Shown: in pieces, positions 23,139 through 35,471 of the stretch
Layout: every line of letters begins with the position of its first letter
Position numbering within the stretch: position 1 is the stretch's first letter
NCBI GenBank assembly: GCA_015499995.1
Contig: JADNRV010000054.1
Coordinates: forward strand, 124,001-188,000
Direction: 5' to 3'
DNA from: Flammula alnicola
Taxonomy: Eukaryota; Basidiomycota; Agaricomycetes; Agaricales; Strophariaceae
DNA: 64,000 bases
Position numbers and translations under genes: made by a program
The notes under the pieces: model-generated
Database searches by the model: none
The model's input: the letters and a program-made list of their open reading frames with translations, nothing else
What the model was told of the DNA's origin: nothing

Positions 23139-23837
23139 ACTAACGTTTTACTTTATCTCCGATGTACTACTGTGACCTTGATTCCCGCAAGGTCTTCTGT
23201 CGCAGACGCAAGATGTGGACTTTGATTTCAGAAAATCTGGAAAATACACCAGGCTCGACCACTTAACTTGCTTGTGTATCGCCGAAAGCGCCCAGGAACT
23301 TTTAACTCTTGGCGACGATCCCATGCTTCATTGTTCAGCTCCCTTCCCCTTCCCTCGTCCGTGCGCTAAATGTAGTGAACGCAATCGCGGACAAATTAAG
23401 CGGGGAATCTTTGCTATCCTCCGCTATGCGCCGGAGGTTTAATACCAGTCGTGATCCCTAAGGTTAGATGTAAATACATATAGTGTTCGCTGGTAATTTC
23501 TTCTTGACTGATGTGTTAGGGAATAGGTTCCACGTGTGCACCGAGAACGAGTAGATTACGATAAACCATCTGATGGTCGCGAACATGAGCAAGGTAGGAA
23601 TGTTGATAATACAGCTAAGCACTTTACGGGCTTCTGGACGAAACATTGAACCGGCGTGAGAACATGTCCCTACAGTCCGCCGGGACTTGATTGTATCGGC
23701 CGACGAACTGCGTACTTAGTCAGGCCTAGTCAGGACCTACTCCATTCACAAATAATTCGAGTCGGACACCAGAGGACGACTACCATCTGATACGACAATA
23801 TCCAACTCACACAATGGAATGCGGCACAGAAACAACT
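23139..23837. other. Gap between the two F-box copies
   Basis: A 75-codon plus-strand frame at 23215-23442 contains a CAKCSERNRGQ stretch but has no splice partner that I can defend. It could be a 3' exon remnant of copy 1. The remainder is the promoter of copy 2. Confidence 0.35.
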
Positions 23838-25193
23838 ATGCCCACATTTCCATTTGAGATACTCTATCTCATCGTTCAATTTTCCGCTTTCCTGCCAAAC
23901 GGACGCGGTCGACAAGCACTTTCAGCACTGTCGCGAACCTGTAGCTCACTTTTTCCCATCTGTCGACAACACATCTTCTCCACAATCAGTCTCCGTCCCC
24001 GCATCTGCGATTGGCCATTCTACAAATCATGCAAGCCTGACAACGAGGATGAAGTGCCCAGCATTGCACTCCAGAACATGGAGCGCCTGCTCGAGAGCAA
24101 CACAGGAATCGCAAAATACGTGCGCACCCTGTATTACCACTCACACAAATCGAACCACGAAGGTTCAGGCGTTGTTCAACTGCTAAGCAAGTTCAATCAT
24201 ATCGAAAAACTGGTCATCATGCCATTTCTCGAGGAGGACGCCGACGCCGACGGAGACGAACCGCATTTTGAAGACGAGTTCTTAAATTGGAAGAAGTTGC
24301 CACTAACCTTACGAGGGGCCCTTGAGAGATTGATCCACCAACCGACGCTCATCGGCCTCGAGCTCACGAAAATCACTAGCTTTCCGACTGAAATCCTACT
24401 CTCTTGCACCGATCTCCGCACCCTTGTCGTTTCCCATTCCCAGGTTCTTCCCATTTCGCTGACTGTGCATTCTCCTATGGATTTTACTCCAATCAAATTA
24501 CAAGATGTGACTCTTTACCCGGGCGCTAAATCCAATGCACAAATCTTACGAAGTAGAACTCCTGATGGTCTTCCATTTTTTGATTTCTCTGGAATCCAAC
24601 GGTTAACTATGACTCTGGATAAAGTGAATGATGTTCAGCAATTCAGAGAGCTACTGGAAGATTTTCAGGAACTCGAAACACTTTGCGTTACTTGTGGTGG
24701 TATGTGAAATTATTTTCTATAATAAGAGGAACTAATTTCGCTATCAGCACCATGCCTTGAAGCGCTCTCACAAGCCCTTGGAGAAGAATCCATATCTCTG
24801 CAAAGGCTTCGCAATCTTTCTCTCGCAAGTCTGACGTACGAAAAGAGGATTCTCGACCGGCGTCTCTATCCTTTCCAAGCCCTGAAAAATGTTCCTTCAC
24901 TGAAATTTCTCGAAAGCGTTGACCTGTCCCTCGAGGTCCATGTTTCTTATGAAGAGGACGCCGCCGCCGATTTGGAACAGTTGGATAAAATCCTATGTAC
25001 ACCTGCAAGATTCCCTGCTTTAAGGTCGGTTGCTGTATATGTTCGCCGAGTCGGCTTAAATTTGGGTTTGGAGGGTAAAACGAATTGGGAGACGTTACCC
25101 GGAACCCACATGATACGTCTATCCAGTAGCGAGACTTTAAATTTTAGTTATTCCACTCGCTATGAAGCAAATGTGGTGTCAGTGTATACGTAG
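23838..25193 (+). CDS. F-box-type protein, cluster copy 2
   Basis: Exons 23838-24699 and 24748-25193 have the same intron position and donor (GTATGTGA) as copy 1. Protein and DNA are very close to copy 1 through most of the length (for example LRPRICDW, LESN.GIA.YVRTLYYHSH, LLSKFNHI.KLVIMPF and YPGAKSNAQILRSR), so this is a recent tandem duplication. Copy 2 lacks about 13 residues of the acidic segment after IMPF. An ATG at 23814 is in frame and would add MECGTETT, but the matching point in copy 1 has no ATG. The last residues diverge and end about 20 residues after the copy 1 match. Confidence 0.8.
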
Positions 25194-25414
25194 GATCAAC
25201 GTACTTAGGATCCTTCGTTAATAATATTTGGGAACCGTGGGAAAGAAAGCAATTGGCAATCCTTTCAATCTCGTCACTCACTCTAATTCGACGACGTATG
25301 AAGCCATTGAACATCTTGTAGAGGTGAATCTATACTTGAAATTTGTATATTTACGCGTCAATATTCAATATTCAATCCTCACTTGCACCTCCAGACTATT
25401 TACCAATTCGGATC

Positions 25415-26787
25415 ATGGTACTGCACTCTCAATCAAAATGTGTCCTCCCCTTCGAAGTGTTCTGTCTCATCATCGACATCCTTTCCCTGCCGGAGCCAGA
25501 TATTGACACGCTGCTCACCCTCACCCTCACTTGTCGGTCCTTTATTCAACCATGTCGACGAAACTTATTTCGTGAACTCACGATCGCCCATCCTGAGGGG
25601 GAACTCGATACCACATACTCAGAGTCCTTTGGATTGAAGAATAGTTTCTTGGTAGATGGCATTTCGGACATCCCGAGCTACGTTCGACATTTAACGATTC
25701 ATATAAACCCCTCAACTTTTGGTTCTCCCGACTTCATCCGGCTGTTCGACAAGTTTACCAGAGTACAAGGCCTTATGATCTGCTCTAATTATCGAGATGA
25801 AAGCGAATTTTCGGATAGCGTCGATGAAAGTGACGAAGAAATGGACCTGCTCCAAGGATGCATTCAAGATTGGAACGACATCCCGATGGATATGCAAGAG
25901 GCTATCGTCAGGCTCATGCAATCATCCACATTGACGGTTCTTCAATTAGGGGGGATAAAAAATTTCCCACTAGCATTCATCCTCAAGATTCCAAATCTAT
26001 CGAGCCTCGAAATCAAGTACTGTCGCATCGTGCCGGTCTCCAGCAGCGATCCTGATGTTGTGCTATTTGCGACCAAAACTCCATTTCATCTTCACCTCCT
26101 CGATATTAATTGTCGACCTCGATTTATCTTTCCTCTTTTACACTCTGCGCGTTTTGGAACCGTCCCAGCATTCGACTTCTCGAGCCTCATGACTCTATGC
26201 CTTAACATCGGATCTCCCAGAGACGAAGAATACCTTGATGAAACATTGGGCAAAAGGCCTGGCCTCAAGACTCTGACTATTTCCTGCGGTGCGGTGGCCT
26301 TCTTTTCATGTCTCGGACATGTACTGATTCCAGAGTTATATCGCCAGATGAGAAGCCCCTCATGCTTCACAATATCTTCAAACGGCATACTGAATGTATC
26401 CAAGACTTGAAGACAATCCAACTGCATATCACATCAACCTGCGAGCATTACCCAATCCGACATGGTTGTCTTCCATTCGAAGCACTCCGTGCTATAGCAT
26501 CATTCAGGAAGCTCGAAGTACTCGAGCTCGACATTGATATCTCTCCCCCGCACAGCGAGACGTTGACTAATGATCTAATCAAACTGGATAAACTTCTGGC
26601 ATCACCGAAGTTTCCAGTATTACGGTTGTTTTCATTACAGATCGGCCTATTTGAGTTTGAGCAACCAGCGCACTTGGGTCAGATAGTGGCATGGAAATCG
26701 TTCTCTATGGTTTCTCTGCAGCGCCTTGCCGAGAAAAAGGATCTAGAAATTGACCTTTCGATATGTGAAATTGAAAGCGGGGAATAG
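25415..26787 (+). CDS. F-box-type protein, diverged cluster member
   Basis: Start 25415 (MVLHSQSKCVLPFEVFCLII) gives the F-box-like LPFEVFCLIIDIL..LTLTCRSFIQPCRRNLF. The body has the same order of elements as copies 1 and 2 (IPSYVRHLTIHI, LFDKFTRVQGLMI, WNDIPMDMQEAIVRLM, a Leu ladder, FDFSSLMTLCLNI, LKTLTISCG). The intron falls after TISCG as in the paralogues: exon 1 to 26288, then exon 2 from 26336 to the stop at 26787. That intron would be only 47 bases, with an acceptor at ..CCAGAG. A reading that skips the splice stops at 26410. Same family but clearly older than the copy 1/2 split. Confidence 0.75.
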
Positions 26788-26927
26788 GAATAGAAATAAA
26801 TTCTATCATGTATCACAATCTCCGAATTGCGAGGTATAAAAATTGGCCAATCTCAACGATCAAGAATGCGGCCAAGCTAGAGTTCGAGTGCCGAAAAAGG
26901 GAACAAAACAAAAAACAAAGAAAATAT

Positions 26928-26998
26928 ACACTGAAGGGGAGTCGAACCCCTGCCGCTTGCTTGGAAGGCAAGCATGATAACCGCTTCACCATCAGTGT
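26928..26998 (-). tRNA. tRNA-Gly (anticodon TCC)
   Basis: Read on the minus strand, 71 nt fold into a standard cloverleaf without intron. The acceptor stem is ACACTGA/TCAGTGT (7 pairs), the D-arm contains AGCGGTTA, the anticodon arm is CTTGC-CTTCCAA-GCAAG with TCC at positions 34-36, and the T-arm is AGGGG-TTCGACT-CCCCT. A run of T's follows downstream, as expected for a pol III terminator. The sequence is identical to the tRNA at 37437-37507. Confidence 0.95.
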
Positions 26999-27186
26999 TC
27001 CTTGATTATGCTCTCAATATGTAGCTGAGGGGTATGTAGGTGTCTTTCAGTCCTTCAGATGAGCACTTAATATCAGCAGCAGAAAGCTGCGGCGACATCA
27101 CTACAAACGTAAGTTATGTATATAGTTTGATCTCTAAAATAATATAAATATGTTCGACTACTCTGTATTTTATCTACCTGGGGAAC

Positions 27187-29200
27187 TACAGGATATATTA
27201 CCGCTTACCAAGCCATAGCAGCAGCAACTATCGCCTCCGAAAGCATGAAGACCGAAAAGCCATTTACGACGCTCATATTTCCGATAATGTAAGGAGACTC
27301 TCCTAAGTACCAACAACAATGTCATACGGTATACCTACAACAAACGATGCTGTACACAGCCTGTATGTGCCAGCGAAAGTGTGGGCCTTGAAATTGATGG
27401 CCACCTGTAATAAGCGTCCGAGGATGACGGCAGGACGTATGAACAAAGCGTTAAATGCAAGGTAAAGGGGGCCATACGCCTGAGCGTGGGGGTGGATAAT
27501 GGGAAGATAGAAAGAACATGATTCCAAGCATCACGAAAACGAAAGTCTGAAAGGACGATAATTAATGGTCAGTAAATGGCATTATGGATAAAGCATAAAC
27601 TCCACTTGAGGCCTACCGATAACTTGTAATGTCGTGATGCCCGAATATTAAGCCGTTGGCTTGCACGCTCCAAGTGCGTGGCAGGGGCGAACCGCACAGT
27701 CGGGATCCATTTTGTTAGCCAATGAATTTCGGCGCTTGTGATGGCTTTTATCATCACAATCGTAGTTAGATGCATAGGAATAGCAGACAAGACAGCCCAG
27801 AACCAATCGGAAAGGTGGAATTTCCTCTCGTATCCCTTCAAGACAATCTCCAGAGCGCTTTCAAGAATGTACGCGGACGTCACTAGGATGGTTCCAGTTA
27901 TGCTTATTCCGACCATCGAGGCGCGTGAGTACCAGTAGTGGAAAAATCAAGGACTATTTGGATCAAGAGAAAAACGACTCTGATACCGCATGCACAAAAT
28001 GAACAAAATGTGGGACACAACGATGGATTAAAACTGATAAAACTCACCCCACATTATCCAAGAAAAAGTGGCGCCGTGGATGGTAATCGTGTCGAAATGT
28101 ATTTCCAATTATGTCCTCTATATAATCGGGGTACTGATGATCAGAATACAGAAGCAACGAGCGGGCTGCACTGCTTACGAGCGAACTCAACATTCCAATG
28201 CAACATTTCCTTGTTTTCCGTAGTGTCGGTCATGTTGAACTTGAATTCGCCACTTTCGTGAGCAGCTGTCGCCAGAGTCACCACGGTATCGGTGAAAGCA
28301 AGCTTTCCAGGACTCCGCCCTGAGAATGATATGTTCCATGTAATATCAACGAATTCCTGGTTTGGAACTGGGTAAAAATATGATACATGAGCAGCGGAAC
28401 GCCATCAAGGAGAGGTTCAATAGCTACCTTCGACGTTATCGTTCCTAGGAGAATCACTGCTTGATTTTCGGCACTCTTCACGGTTTACCGGAACGGGAAT
28501 AAGATCCTGGGAAAATCAACTCTCAGCCATCCAGCCCAAGTTCAGAAGTACAGTGGTAGTTACCAATGGTCCCCATGCATTCTCAGAGACAGAGATATAC
28601 GGTGCATAGGCCCACTCAGTCGTGTTGTTCCTGGTTACTTTATCGGATTTTCGTAATTTAATCGAAGGTCGTGGACATTCAATACACGGTTTTTACTGGA
28701 CGAAATTAATATCGGAACGTAAGCGCGATTTAATAGAACACGTTAGGAAAATAACTCACAATGTTTCTATAGGCACGCGGAAATTCACAGACGTCCTGAC
28801 GTTCTTGTCCTTCAACTGGAGACCGCGAAACACGGTATCCGTGGAGATAGCCTCCTTCGTCAAAGGGCCCGATCGCTCGCCCTTCGAATCCAAGGTCGAC
28901 TGGCCGCTTGTGCGCAACCAAATTGTGGCCACGATATCGAAGGTCTGGTTGCTATCAATGAGGAGCCGCACGACTTCGTGCGGTTTATAATGCGTTTTCG
29001 GGTCTTGGTACAGCGCGTTATGTGGTCCCTGAAGAAAGTTGAACATAAAATGCGCTATCTTCACGCCGATAAGGGCGCATCCCAAACCAACAAGCCCAAG
29101 GAGTGTCCAGAGAATACATTTGCATTGAATCGCGTCTCGGGAGAGGACCAGGATCGAGGTTGGGCTGTTTATTGGAGAGGCGGTTCGCTGAATTTTGCAT
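27187..29200 (-). pseudogene. Broken paralogue of the multi-pass membrane gene at 18.5-21.2 kb
   Basis: The order of segments copies the intact gene: NLDPGPLPRR, CKCILWTLLGLVGLG, ALYQDPKTHYKPHEVV, FDIVATIWLR, FRGLQLKDKNVRTSVNFRVP, then EFVDITWNISFSGRSPGKL, VGISITGTILVTSAYILESA, WIPTVRFAPATHLERASQRL and GRLLQVAINFKAHTFAGTYR. Frames do not join: the piece up to PLPRR and the piece from QCKCILW are in different frames of one exon. The helix read as MLGIMFFLSSHYPPP changes frame before AYGPLYLAF. A stop follows DIVVGT where the intact copy continues for about 50 residues. Weak homology goes on to about 27190. I call it a pseudogene with at least two frameshifts and a premature stop. Confidence 0.65.
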
Positions 29201-31162
29201 GGGGGGTATACCTACTGCTAAGGGCGTCTTGCTGATGTAGGATTTCGGCTTTCAACGCTGTGCATCTGCATCATGATTCACCTTTAATCTTCGAGTCTGC
29301 GTTTCTATGCTGCTTATAGACACGTCGTCCAGTCCACTGCGAGTCCAGTTCTTGAGCCAACTTGAACATTGAACTGTTAACTGTTTAACGCACTTGAATT
29401 CTTTCTTCGTGAGCATATATCTCCGACCAGAGGTAGCAAAAACTTCACTTTTCCCACAAAGTCCAGCGGGGGCGGCGTACGCTCAACGCAGAGGTATTTT
29501 TGTTCCTTTGCAACTAGACACGTTTCCCACTCCTTGAGCTTCCATATTCGGGGACAAATGTCGAACTGCGAACTCCCGGCGGCGCGTCAAGTAAAGCATG
29601 TAGTAGGATACAACGGTTCCCATAAACCGACGCCGGGTTTGAAGCATGAAGGCGCAATTGCGACGACAAAAATAGCACAAAGAACGATGTGTCGCGTATC
29701 TACAGTGGGGTGGATGGTGCGGCGGAGTCGCCTTTGATTTCAGTTAGTTGCATTAGCAGTCGTCGATCTTACCCACTGGTACTGGTATCTTGATAAACTC
29801 AGCAGTAGTGTTGCTGAATTCGAAATCTTGATCAAGGTAAAGGAGGTGTAGAATTCCATGGCCGTGTACCCTGTAACAACGATATTGGGCCATCTCAATC
29901 GTAGTTGATCACTCCTGCAATCAAACATGTCAGTTATTATTGCTCTTGAAAAGAGGTCTGGAATGTGATACATAGATAAGCAAAGAAGGAGTCTTTGTCC
30001 GCCTCGATGCATCATTTCAAAGCAGTACCGTGACATGACTGGCGGTGCCACAACTGTTCGGATCTGACTACTTACAAAATGCGCGTTTCCATTTGCTCCG
30101 CGGTCAAGGAGAAACCGTTGCAGCCAAGAAGTATCGCGAATTGCCGTACTTATCAAACTTTCGAACTCGTTGTTAACGCTTTGACCTCCAATATTTTAAC
30201 GTCAACCTTCGAACGTGCGGTCAGCTAGAAGGCGTCGCGTAACAGGTCGAGTTTTCGCATTCAAGATCAGGTTGACAGACGAGTCATTATTGGAGGATTG
30301 ACTCCTTCCGTTGCTGCCCCATGCTTGAACAGCATTGCAAAGTCGAGGGGGAGAACTGATTTGTTGCGCGTTTCTAGCTGAAGTTTAGAAGTTTTCATTT
30401 TGAGATCGTCAGTGTATGTTTAAGGATAAAAAAGTAAAAGAAGGGAGGCTTTTAGATGGCACAGAGACAGGGCGCAGGCGGGTAACTAGTACACGCATGT
30501 TGAATGCTGTATTTCGTCTGACTTCTGAGAAAAAGAAAAGTTCAAGTTGGAATTTTCTTCTGCCTCGCGTGAGAAGCATGGCATTGTCAAGGCAACGCCA
30601 CAACCCAGGGGTTTCGTAAATGTAGAAACCATGGTGAGATTAACAAGGCATTGTTCAGATATTGGATGCGAGGAGGAGTTGAGGTCGTTTTCCTTCGGTT
30701 TCGCTACAAAAAAACATGAGGCGAGAATCTATCGTGGAAACAAAGAGTATGTTTGGAGAGCTGCGGCCAGCGGCGAACAGTGGCGGAAACAATTTTGACA
30801 GTGACAGGATCCATTTAGAGCGTACCTCTCACGTGACAATAAATGTTAGTCCGCTCGGCATTTGGCATGTACGAAACTTGTTCTTGTTTCCCCATTTTTC
30901 ACTCGCATACCCTTCCGAGGACACCCATTGCCTCCTTCTCCGCTGGAGAAAGCCCTGGAGTCTTGACAATCACCTTATTATGCTCACAAATATTTTCTGA
31001 GCCCATACGATCCTTACTTTCTCAACGCAGACGTCCCTCATTTGCTCCTTTTCCGTGCACCATCACACATATTTCGCCAGAAAGACTTCGTACACTTTTT
31101 CACCCTGGCCTTGACGGAACCAGGATTGTTATCCACGGAAGGCGATATTTAGGAATTCTTCA
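29201..31162. other. Nearly 2 kb without a supported gene
   Basis: The longest frame (29740-30156, minus, 138 codons) shows no domain, no bias I trust and no splice partner. Several plus-strand frames around 30400-31000 are equally weak. The region may hold long promoters for the gene starting at 31163, or unrecognised repeat DNA. Confidence 0.4.
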
Positions 31163-34100
31163 ATGAACGCCCAGTTCACCTTTCCACCACCCCAAGCACC
31201 GACACCGCGTCCTGGACCTGGACATAAATCAGGAGAGACTGCACAAACCAATTCACGGGAATCGAATGGGTTGCGGGCATCCGTCCTTGATGCTGCTCTG
31301 GAGCTAGGTCTTGTTAGCAACCCTCTGGTTGCTGACTGGATGTTCAATAATACCCTAGCTGAGGAAGACGAAGGAGAGGTGCGTCAAAGTTTTGTTCATT
31401 GCGGCCATTTTACTAGCAATATTCTTCAACATTGTGGCACATTGCGGAGGGCCTCTACCAATGAGCTCTCCACCGTGGATTGGGGTTTGAGCCTTGTGGC
31501 ATCAATTCTTGACCTAGACCTTGAATTGGGCCTGGATGACATCGTTGGCTTAAACTCCATCATTCTCGCCACCATTCCATTCCGCATGCTTCCTATGCCT
31601 TGATCCAATAATTAAAGCGTGGAAGCTGCAAAAGCCCTCATTCGCGAAGTATTACTCCCTAATACTTTGTGAAATATGGAAGAGATGTTGAGTGTTATAC
31701 TCCTTGCTCGGCTTTTTTGGTCAGGAAGGCCTTCATCATATGGCGGTGATTTCCTTTCAAGCAGGGCCTCTAATCGGGCCACGCTATGAGATGAATTCAT
31801 TGCCATTCTCGTTAATATTTACTTCATCTCCTCGACCATTGCCTCTATCGAACAATACGCTTACACATACTTTCAATAGGATCAAATTTCCTCGCCAGGC
31901 CTGACGTACGGTTCGTCTGCTACCTCCGAGGAGTCTTCGTCCTCAGCACTTTCCCCCTCTTCCTCGGCGTACTCCTCGTCTTCATCTTCGAAGTTACCTA
32001 ATGCATATGGCGCCGGCGCCCAGTTTCCTGCCAACAAATCGACTTATGGCATACCGATACGGAAGGATGGCGTGATACGGATAGTAGAACCTGATATTCC
32101 TGACAGGCACCACGACAATTCTCTTGGTGGCAATGGAGTCGCATTTCCTGAAATTACTATCCCGCCAAGACCGACAACACCAGCTGGAGGTAAAAAGTTG
32201 AAAAAGAAACATAGAGGGGATGGGTATGAGAGCGATGGTGGATATATGAGCGAGGCTGGGAAGAAGAAAGAGAAGAAGGAAAAGAAGGAAAAGAAGAAGG
32301 CCGAATCGAAGGATGGGGAAGATATTGCTGCTGTAGAAACGGAGAAAGAGGCCAAGAAACGGGCGAAAGAAGAGAAGAAGGAACAAGAACAAGAGAGGAA
32401 GAGAGCAAAAAGTCTTTTATCTGCCGCCAAAACGTCCAAAAAAGCTGAAACCAAGGAGGCGGCTCAGTTCAATGGCTACGATACGGACGGCGGGGCGATT
32501 TCAGGGAGCACCTCGCTTGGAAAGTCGAAATCCAAGAAATCCAAGTCCAAAACTCCTTCTAGCGACACCCCTGGGTACGAGACCGACGGTGCTGGTTACC
32601 AATCATCTACACCCAAAAAGTCGAAGTCGCGCTTCTTCAAACTCTCCAGCAAGGCCTCCAAACCCGAGTTTCATGCTGAAGCTGTTCCGCCTTTACCTTC
32701 TGCTGCTCAAAAAGAGAAGGAATTTGTTCCGCTACCGATCGCAGGAAGGTTCGCGACAACCTTGAGTCCCGATTTTTTCGGCCCTGCAAGTCCATCTGAG
32801 GGCCGGAATACACCCATTCCAACTGTTTCTCTGCCTCCTCCTAGTGAATCTACAAACCTTTTGACGCCACTTCCGTTTCTTTCTTTCCAGCCTTTTACCT
32901 CTAGTACCAGCCGCGCCGCTTCTCCGATAGCTTCCTCTAGAACCAACGTTATCTCTCCCGCTCCTATCAACAGGGATTCCCATGCGTCCACCGAATCCTC
33001 GACGTCAAGCAGCTCGCATTCTAGACGCCTACATGCGCATTCTTCAGTGCGTGATAGCAGTGGCGGCGGGCATGGCAACGGCAGCGGTAGTTACTCCACC
33101 ATCACATCCTCCTCGATGCATCAACATCAGACCCAACCTCCTCCTACCCAACTTGCTCCTTCTACCCAATACAACCCTACTACCAACCGCATCTTATCAC
33201 CTACTCCATCTACCTCATCCGGGCATTCAGCTGGTTCCAAGTCCAGTTCAGCCTCGCTGAAGCCACCGCCCATCGCCTTCCCAAACAGCCGTTCTCCATC
33301 CCTGAAGAGACCTGCGACTTCGGACTCAACACCACCAGTAGCACCATTGCAAATCATGAAAGGGCTGAAACTGAAAGCGAGTTTGGACAACTTACTTTCG
33401 TCAAGGAATGCATCACCGTCGCCTATTTCGCCTGGGTCTTTTGTTATGGTACCAAGCAACGGCGCGAGTCCGACTGCAACGTCTCCGACCCTTGGTATAC
33501 CATCGTCTCCGTCAGGCCTTCATCCTCCATCTCTATCACCCTCTCCGATTCCTGGAAGGCCTCGCAATCCTCCTGCAGACGGTTTTGGCCCTCGTTCGCC
33601 TGTTCCTCGTGCCATCATATCTCCTCCAAACACCGCCATTACCCCGCAGGCGCAGAAACCAACACATCTTAGCATCATGCCATCCTCAGAATACCTCGTT
33701 CCTTCACCCCGAAACTCCAGCTTTCCCAGCCCGAGTATGTCCAACCTTCCTAGCCCGAATGTGTTGGCTTACTACGACATCCCGCCGCCTAGCCCGCCGC
33801 CTATGGGTCCTCTACCCAATGTGCCGGCCGGAGGTCCCAGCGCGAGTGCCAGTGCAGGCCAATTCCCCTCGGCGGCCGCTCTGCGACAAAGGGTCATCGA
33901 CCGGACGCCCAGACCAATTCCTCCTGAGCTCAGTGCGGCCTTGCACGGCCAATCGCATATCCAGAGAGGCAAAGAGTCTCCGTTCCCTGCTCGCCCTCTC
34001 ATTGGGATTGGGTCTCCGGCTGTTACTTCAGTTCCTGGGCTGGAAGCGAGGGTATCTGCACGCCGTTATCGGGAGTTGTATGCGAATGTCGGTGGTGCGC

Positions 34101-34657
34101 TGGCCGATCTCAACCGGTACCAGGAAGAGAAGGACAATGCGGAAGAGAGACGCCGCACAAGGCTCGCTAGGGAGAGCACTTGGGTAGACGATGATGAGAG
34201 AGGGGACGATGATGGCCAGGAACTGCATGGTGTTCTGGACCGATTCGAGGACAGGAGCTCTGAGAGTGTCGAAAGCCACTCGGGGCGCGCCCTGGAGCGT
34301 AGTCACTCGTTTGAAGCCATCAAGGAAAGGCATCTTGCCGTCAATAGGGACAGCGAGTACCACTTCGACGATGGGCGCACCGTGGGCGACAGGAACAGTC
34401 GATGGAGCGGAAGCATCTACAGTCGTGCGAGCATCCTTGATGAGGATGAGAGCGGGGAGACGAGAGAGCGGCTGGTTAAGCGGGTTGAGGCGATGTTGAA
34501 TGACGACGCGCATAAGAGAGATGGACCTGGTGGTATGGGACGAGGGTATATCCCTCCTGTACCCAAGCTGCCCGACGCATATGCAAATATGGGTGTCCAT
34601 GTTAGTGCGGGCGTGCATTCAGAAGCTACTCCTGGACGGAGCTGGAACAAATTCTAG
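31163..34657 (+). CDS. Long low-complexity Lys/Ser/Pro-rich protein of unknown function
   Basis: The first exon starts at 31163 (MNAQFTFPPPQAPTPRP) and contains VLDAALELGLVSNPLVADWMFNN, ending about 31378 at GAG|GTGCGT. The main exon runs from about 31881 (after ..AATAG) to the stop at 34657 without interruption. Short exons between these are possible but not resolved. The main exon encodes a Ser-rich lead, KDGVIRIVEPDIPDRHHDN, then a Lys/Glu coiled-coil-like block, Tyr-acid-(Ser/Thr)-Asp-Gly motifs (YESDGGY, YDTDGG, YETDGAGY), a long Pro/Ser-rich disordered region and a charged C-terminal part (ARRYRELYANVGGALADLNR). It is probably intracellular and largely disordered. No family name can be given. 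Confidence 0.7.
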
Positions 34658-35471
34658 CATTTTCTTTTTTCCTATCATGATTTTGGTTTTCGTTGGGTTA
34701 TGATTCTGGCTCTTTGGGTATCGTACAGTATATTCATCCCGCCAGACGTTGTTCTTTCTTTTATCACGTCACCGCTTTCTTATTTAATTATCTCTCTCGC
34801 GATACTTACTTTCTTGATTCCACTCCACTCGTTTCTTAGTCTCAGCCTCCTCTACATACGTGTCTTATCTACCGTGTTCGCAGCTGCCGGCAAACTCGCC
34901 TTTTTTCTTTTTTGTACATATGGCATGATTATCTCACATCCACCCACTCATTCTTCTTGAGGATACTATTTCCACTGCTGCTGTTTTGTAGCCATATCCC
35001 GTCCTTGATGATACCATATCATTTCACCTTGCCCATGTTGTGCATTGCCTTTTCCGCCTTAGGTGGTTAATGCAGAGCAAGTTATACAGCGATTGAGAAA
35101 ATAAAATTGATTCAAACAAGGGAATAAACAAAAGACGATTAAGACCAATGAAGGGAAGGGTGAACTAAAAGAAAACATGAGAAATCAAAAAAGAATGTGG
35201 GTAGTACAAGCTGATAAAGAAATCCTACAGTGAAAGGAGCGGCCATTGATGTTACGTATGTCATCTGAAGATGTGTGATAGAGTAGATCAGAGGGAATCG
35301 TAAATGTTGTCGCAGTGAAGTGGGACGGAGGGTAGTGAGGTTGGACGTTGTATTCTGCGCAGCCGTTTGGAGAAGAGAAAGAAGAGTAAAACAAGAGGAA
35401 TAGCGGAAGGGAAAAGAAAGCGTGTGTATACTTCATTGCAAACAATGCAACAAGGGAAGGGAGAGTATTCC
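34658..35471. other. Convergent intergenic region, 0.8 kb
   Basis: T-rich then A-rich sequence between the 3' ends of the Lys/Ser-rich protein gene (plus) and epsin (minus). Short hydrophobic frames (34700-34960) look like chance from T-richness. No gene is supported. Confidence 0.5.

Noticed and set aside
29740..30156. 138-codon minus frame as a possible gene
   Set aside because: No domain, no flanking splice signals and ordinary composition. Left as unassigned DNA.
32044..32454. Phe/Ser-rich minus frames that resemble membrane helices
   Set aside because: Antisense of the Lys/Glu-rich block of the long plus-strand protein.
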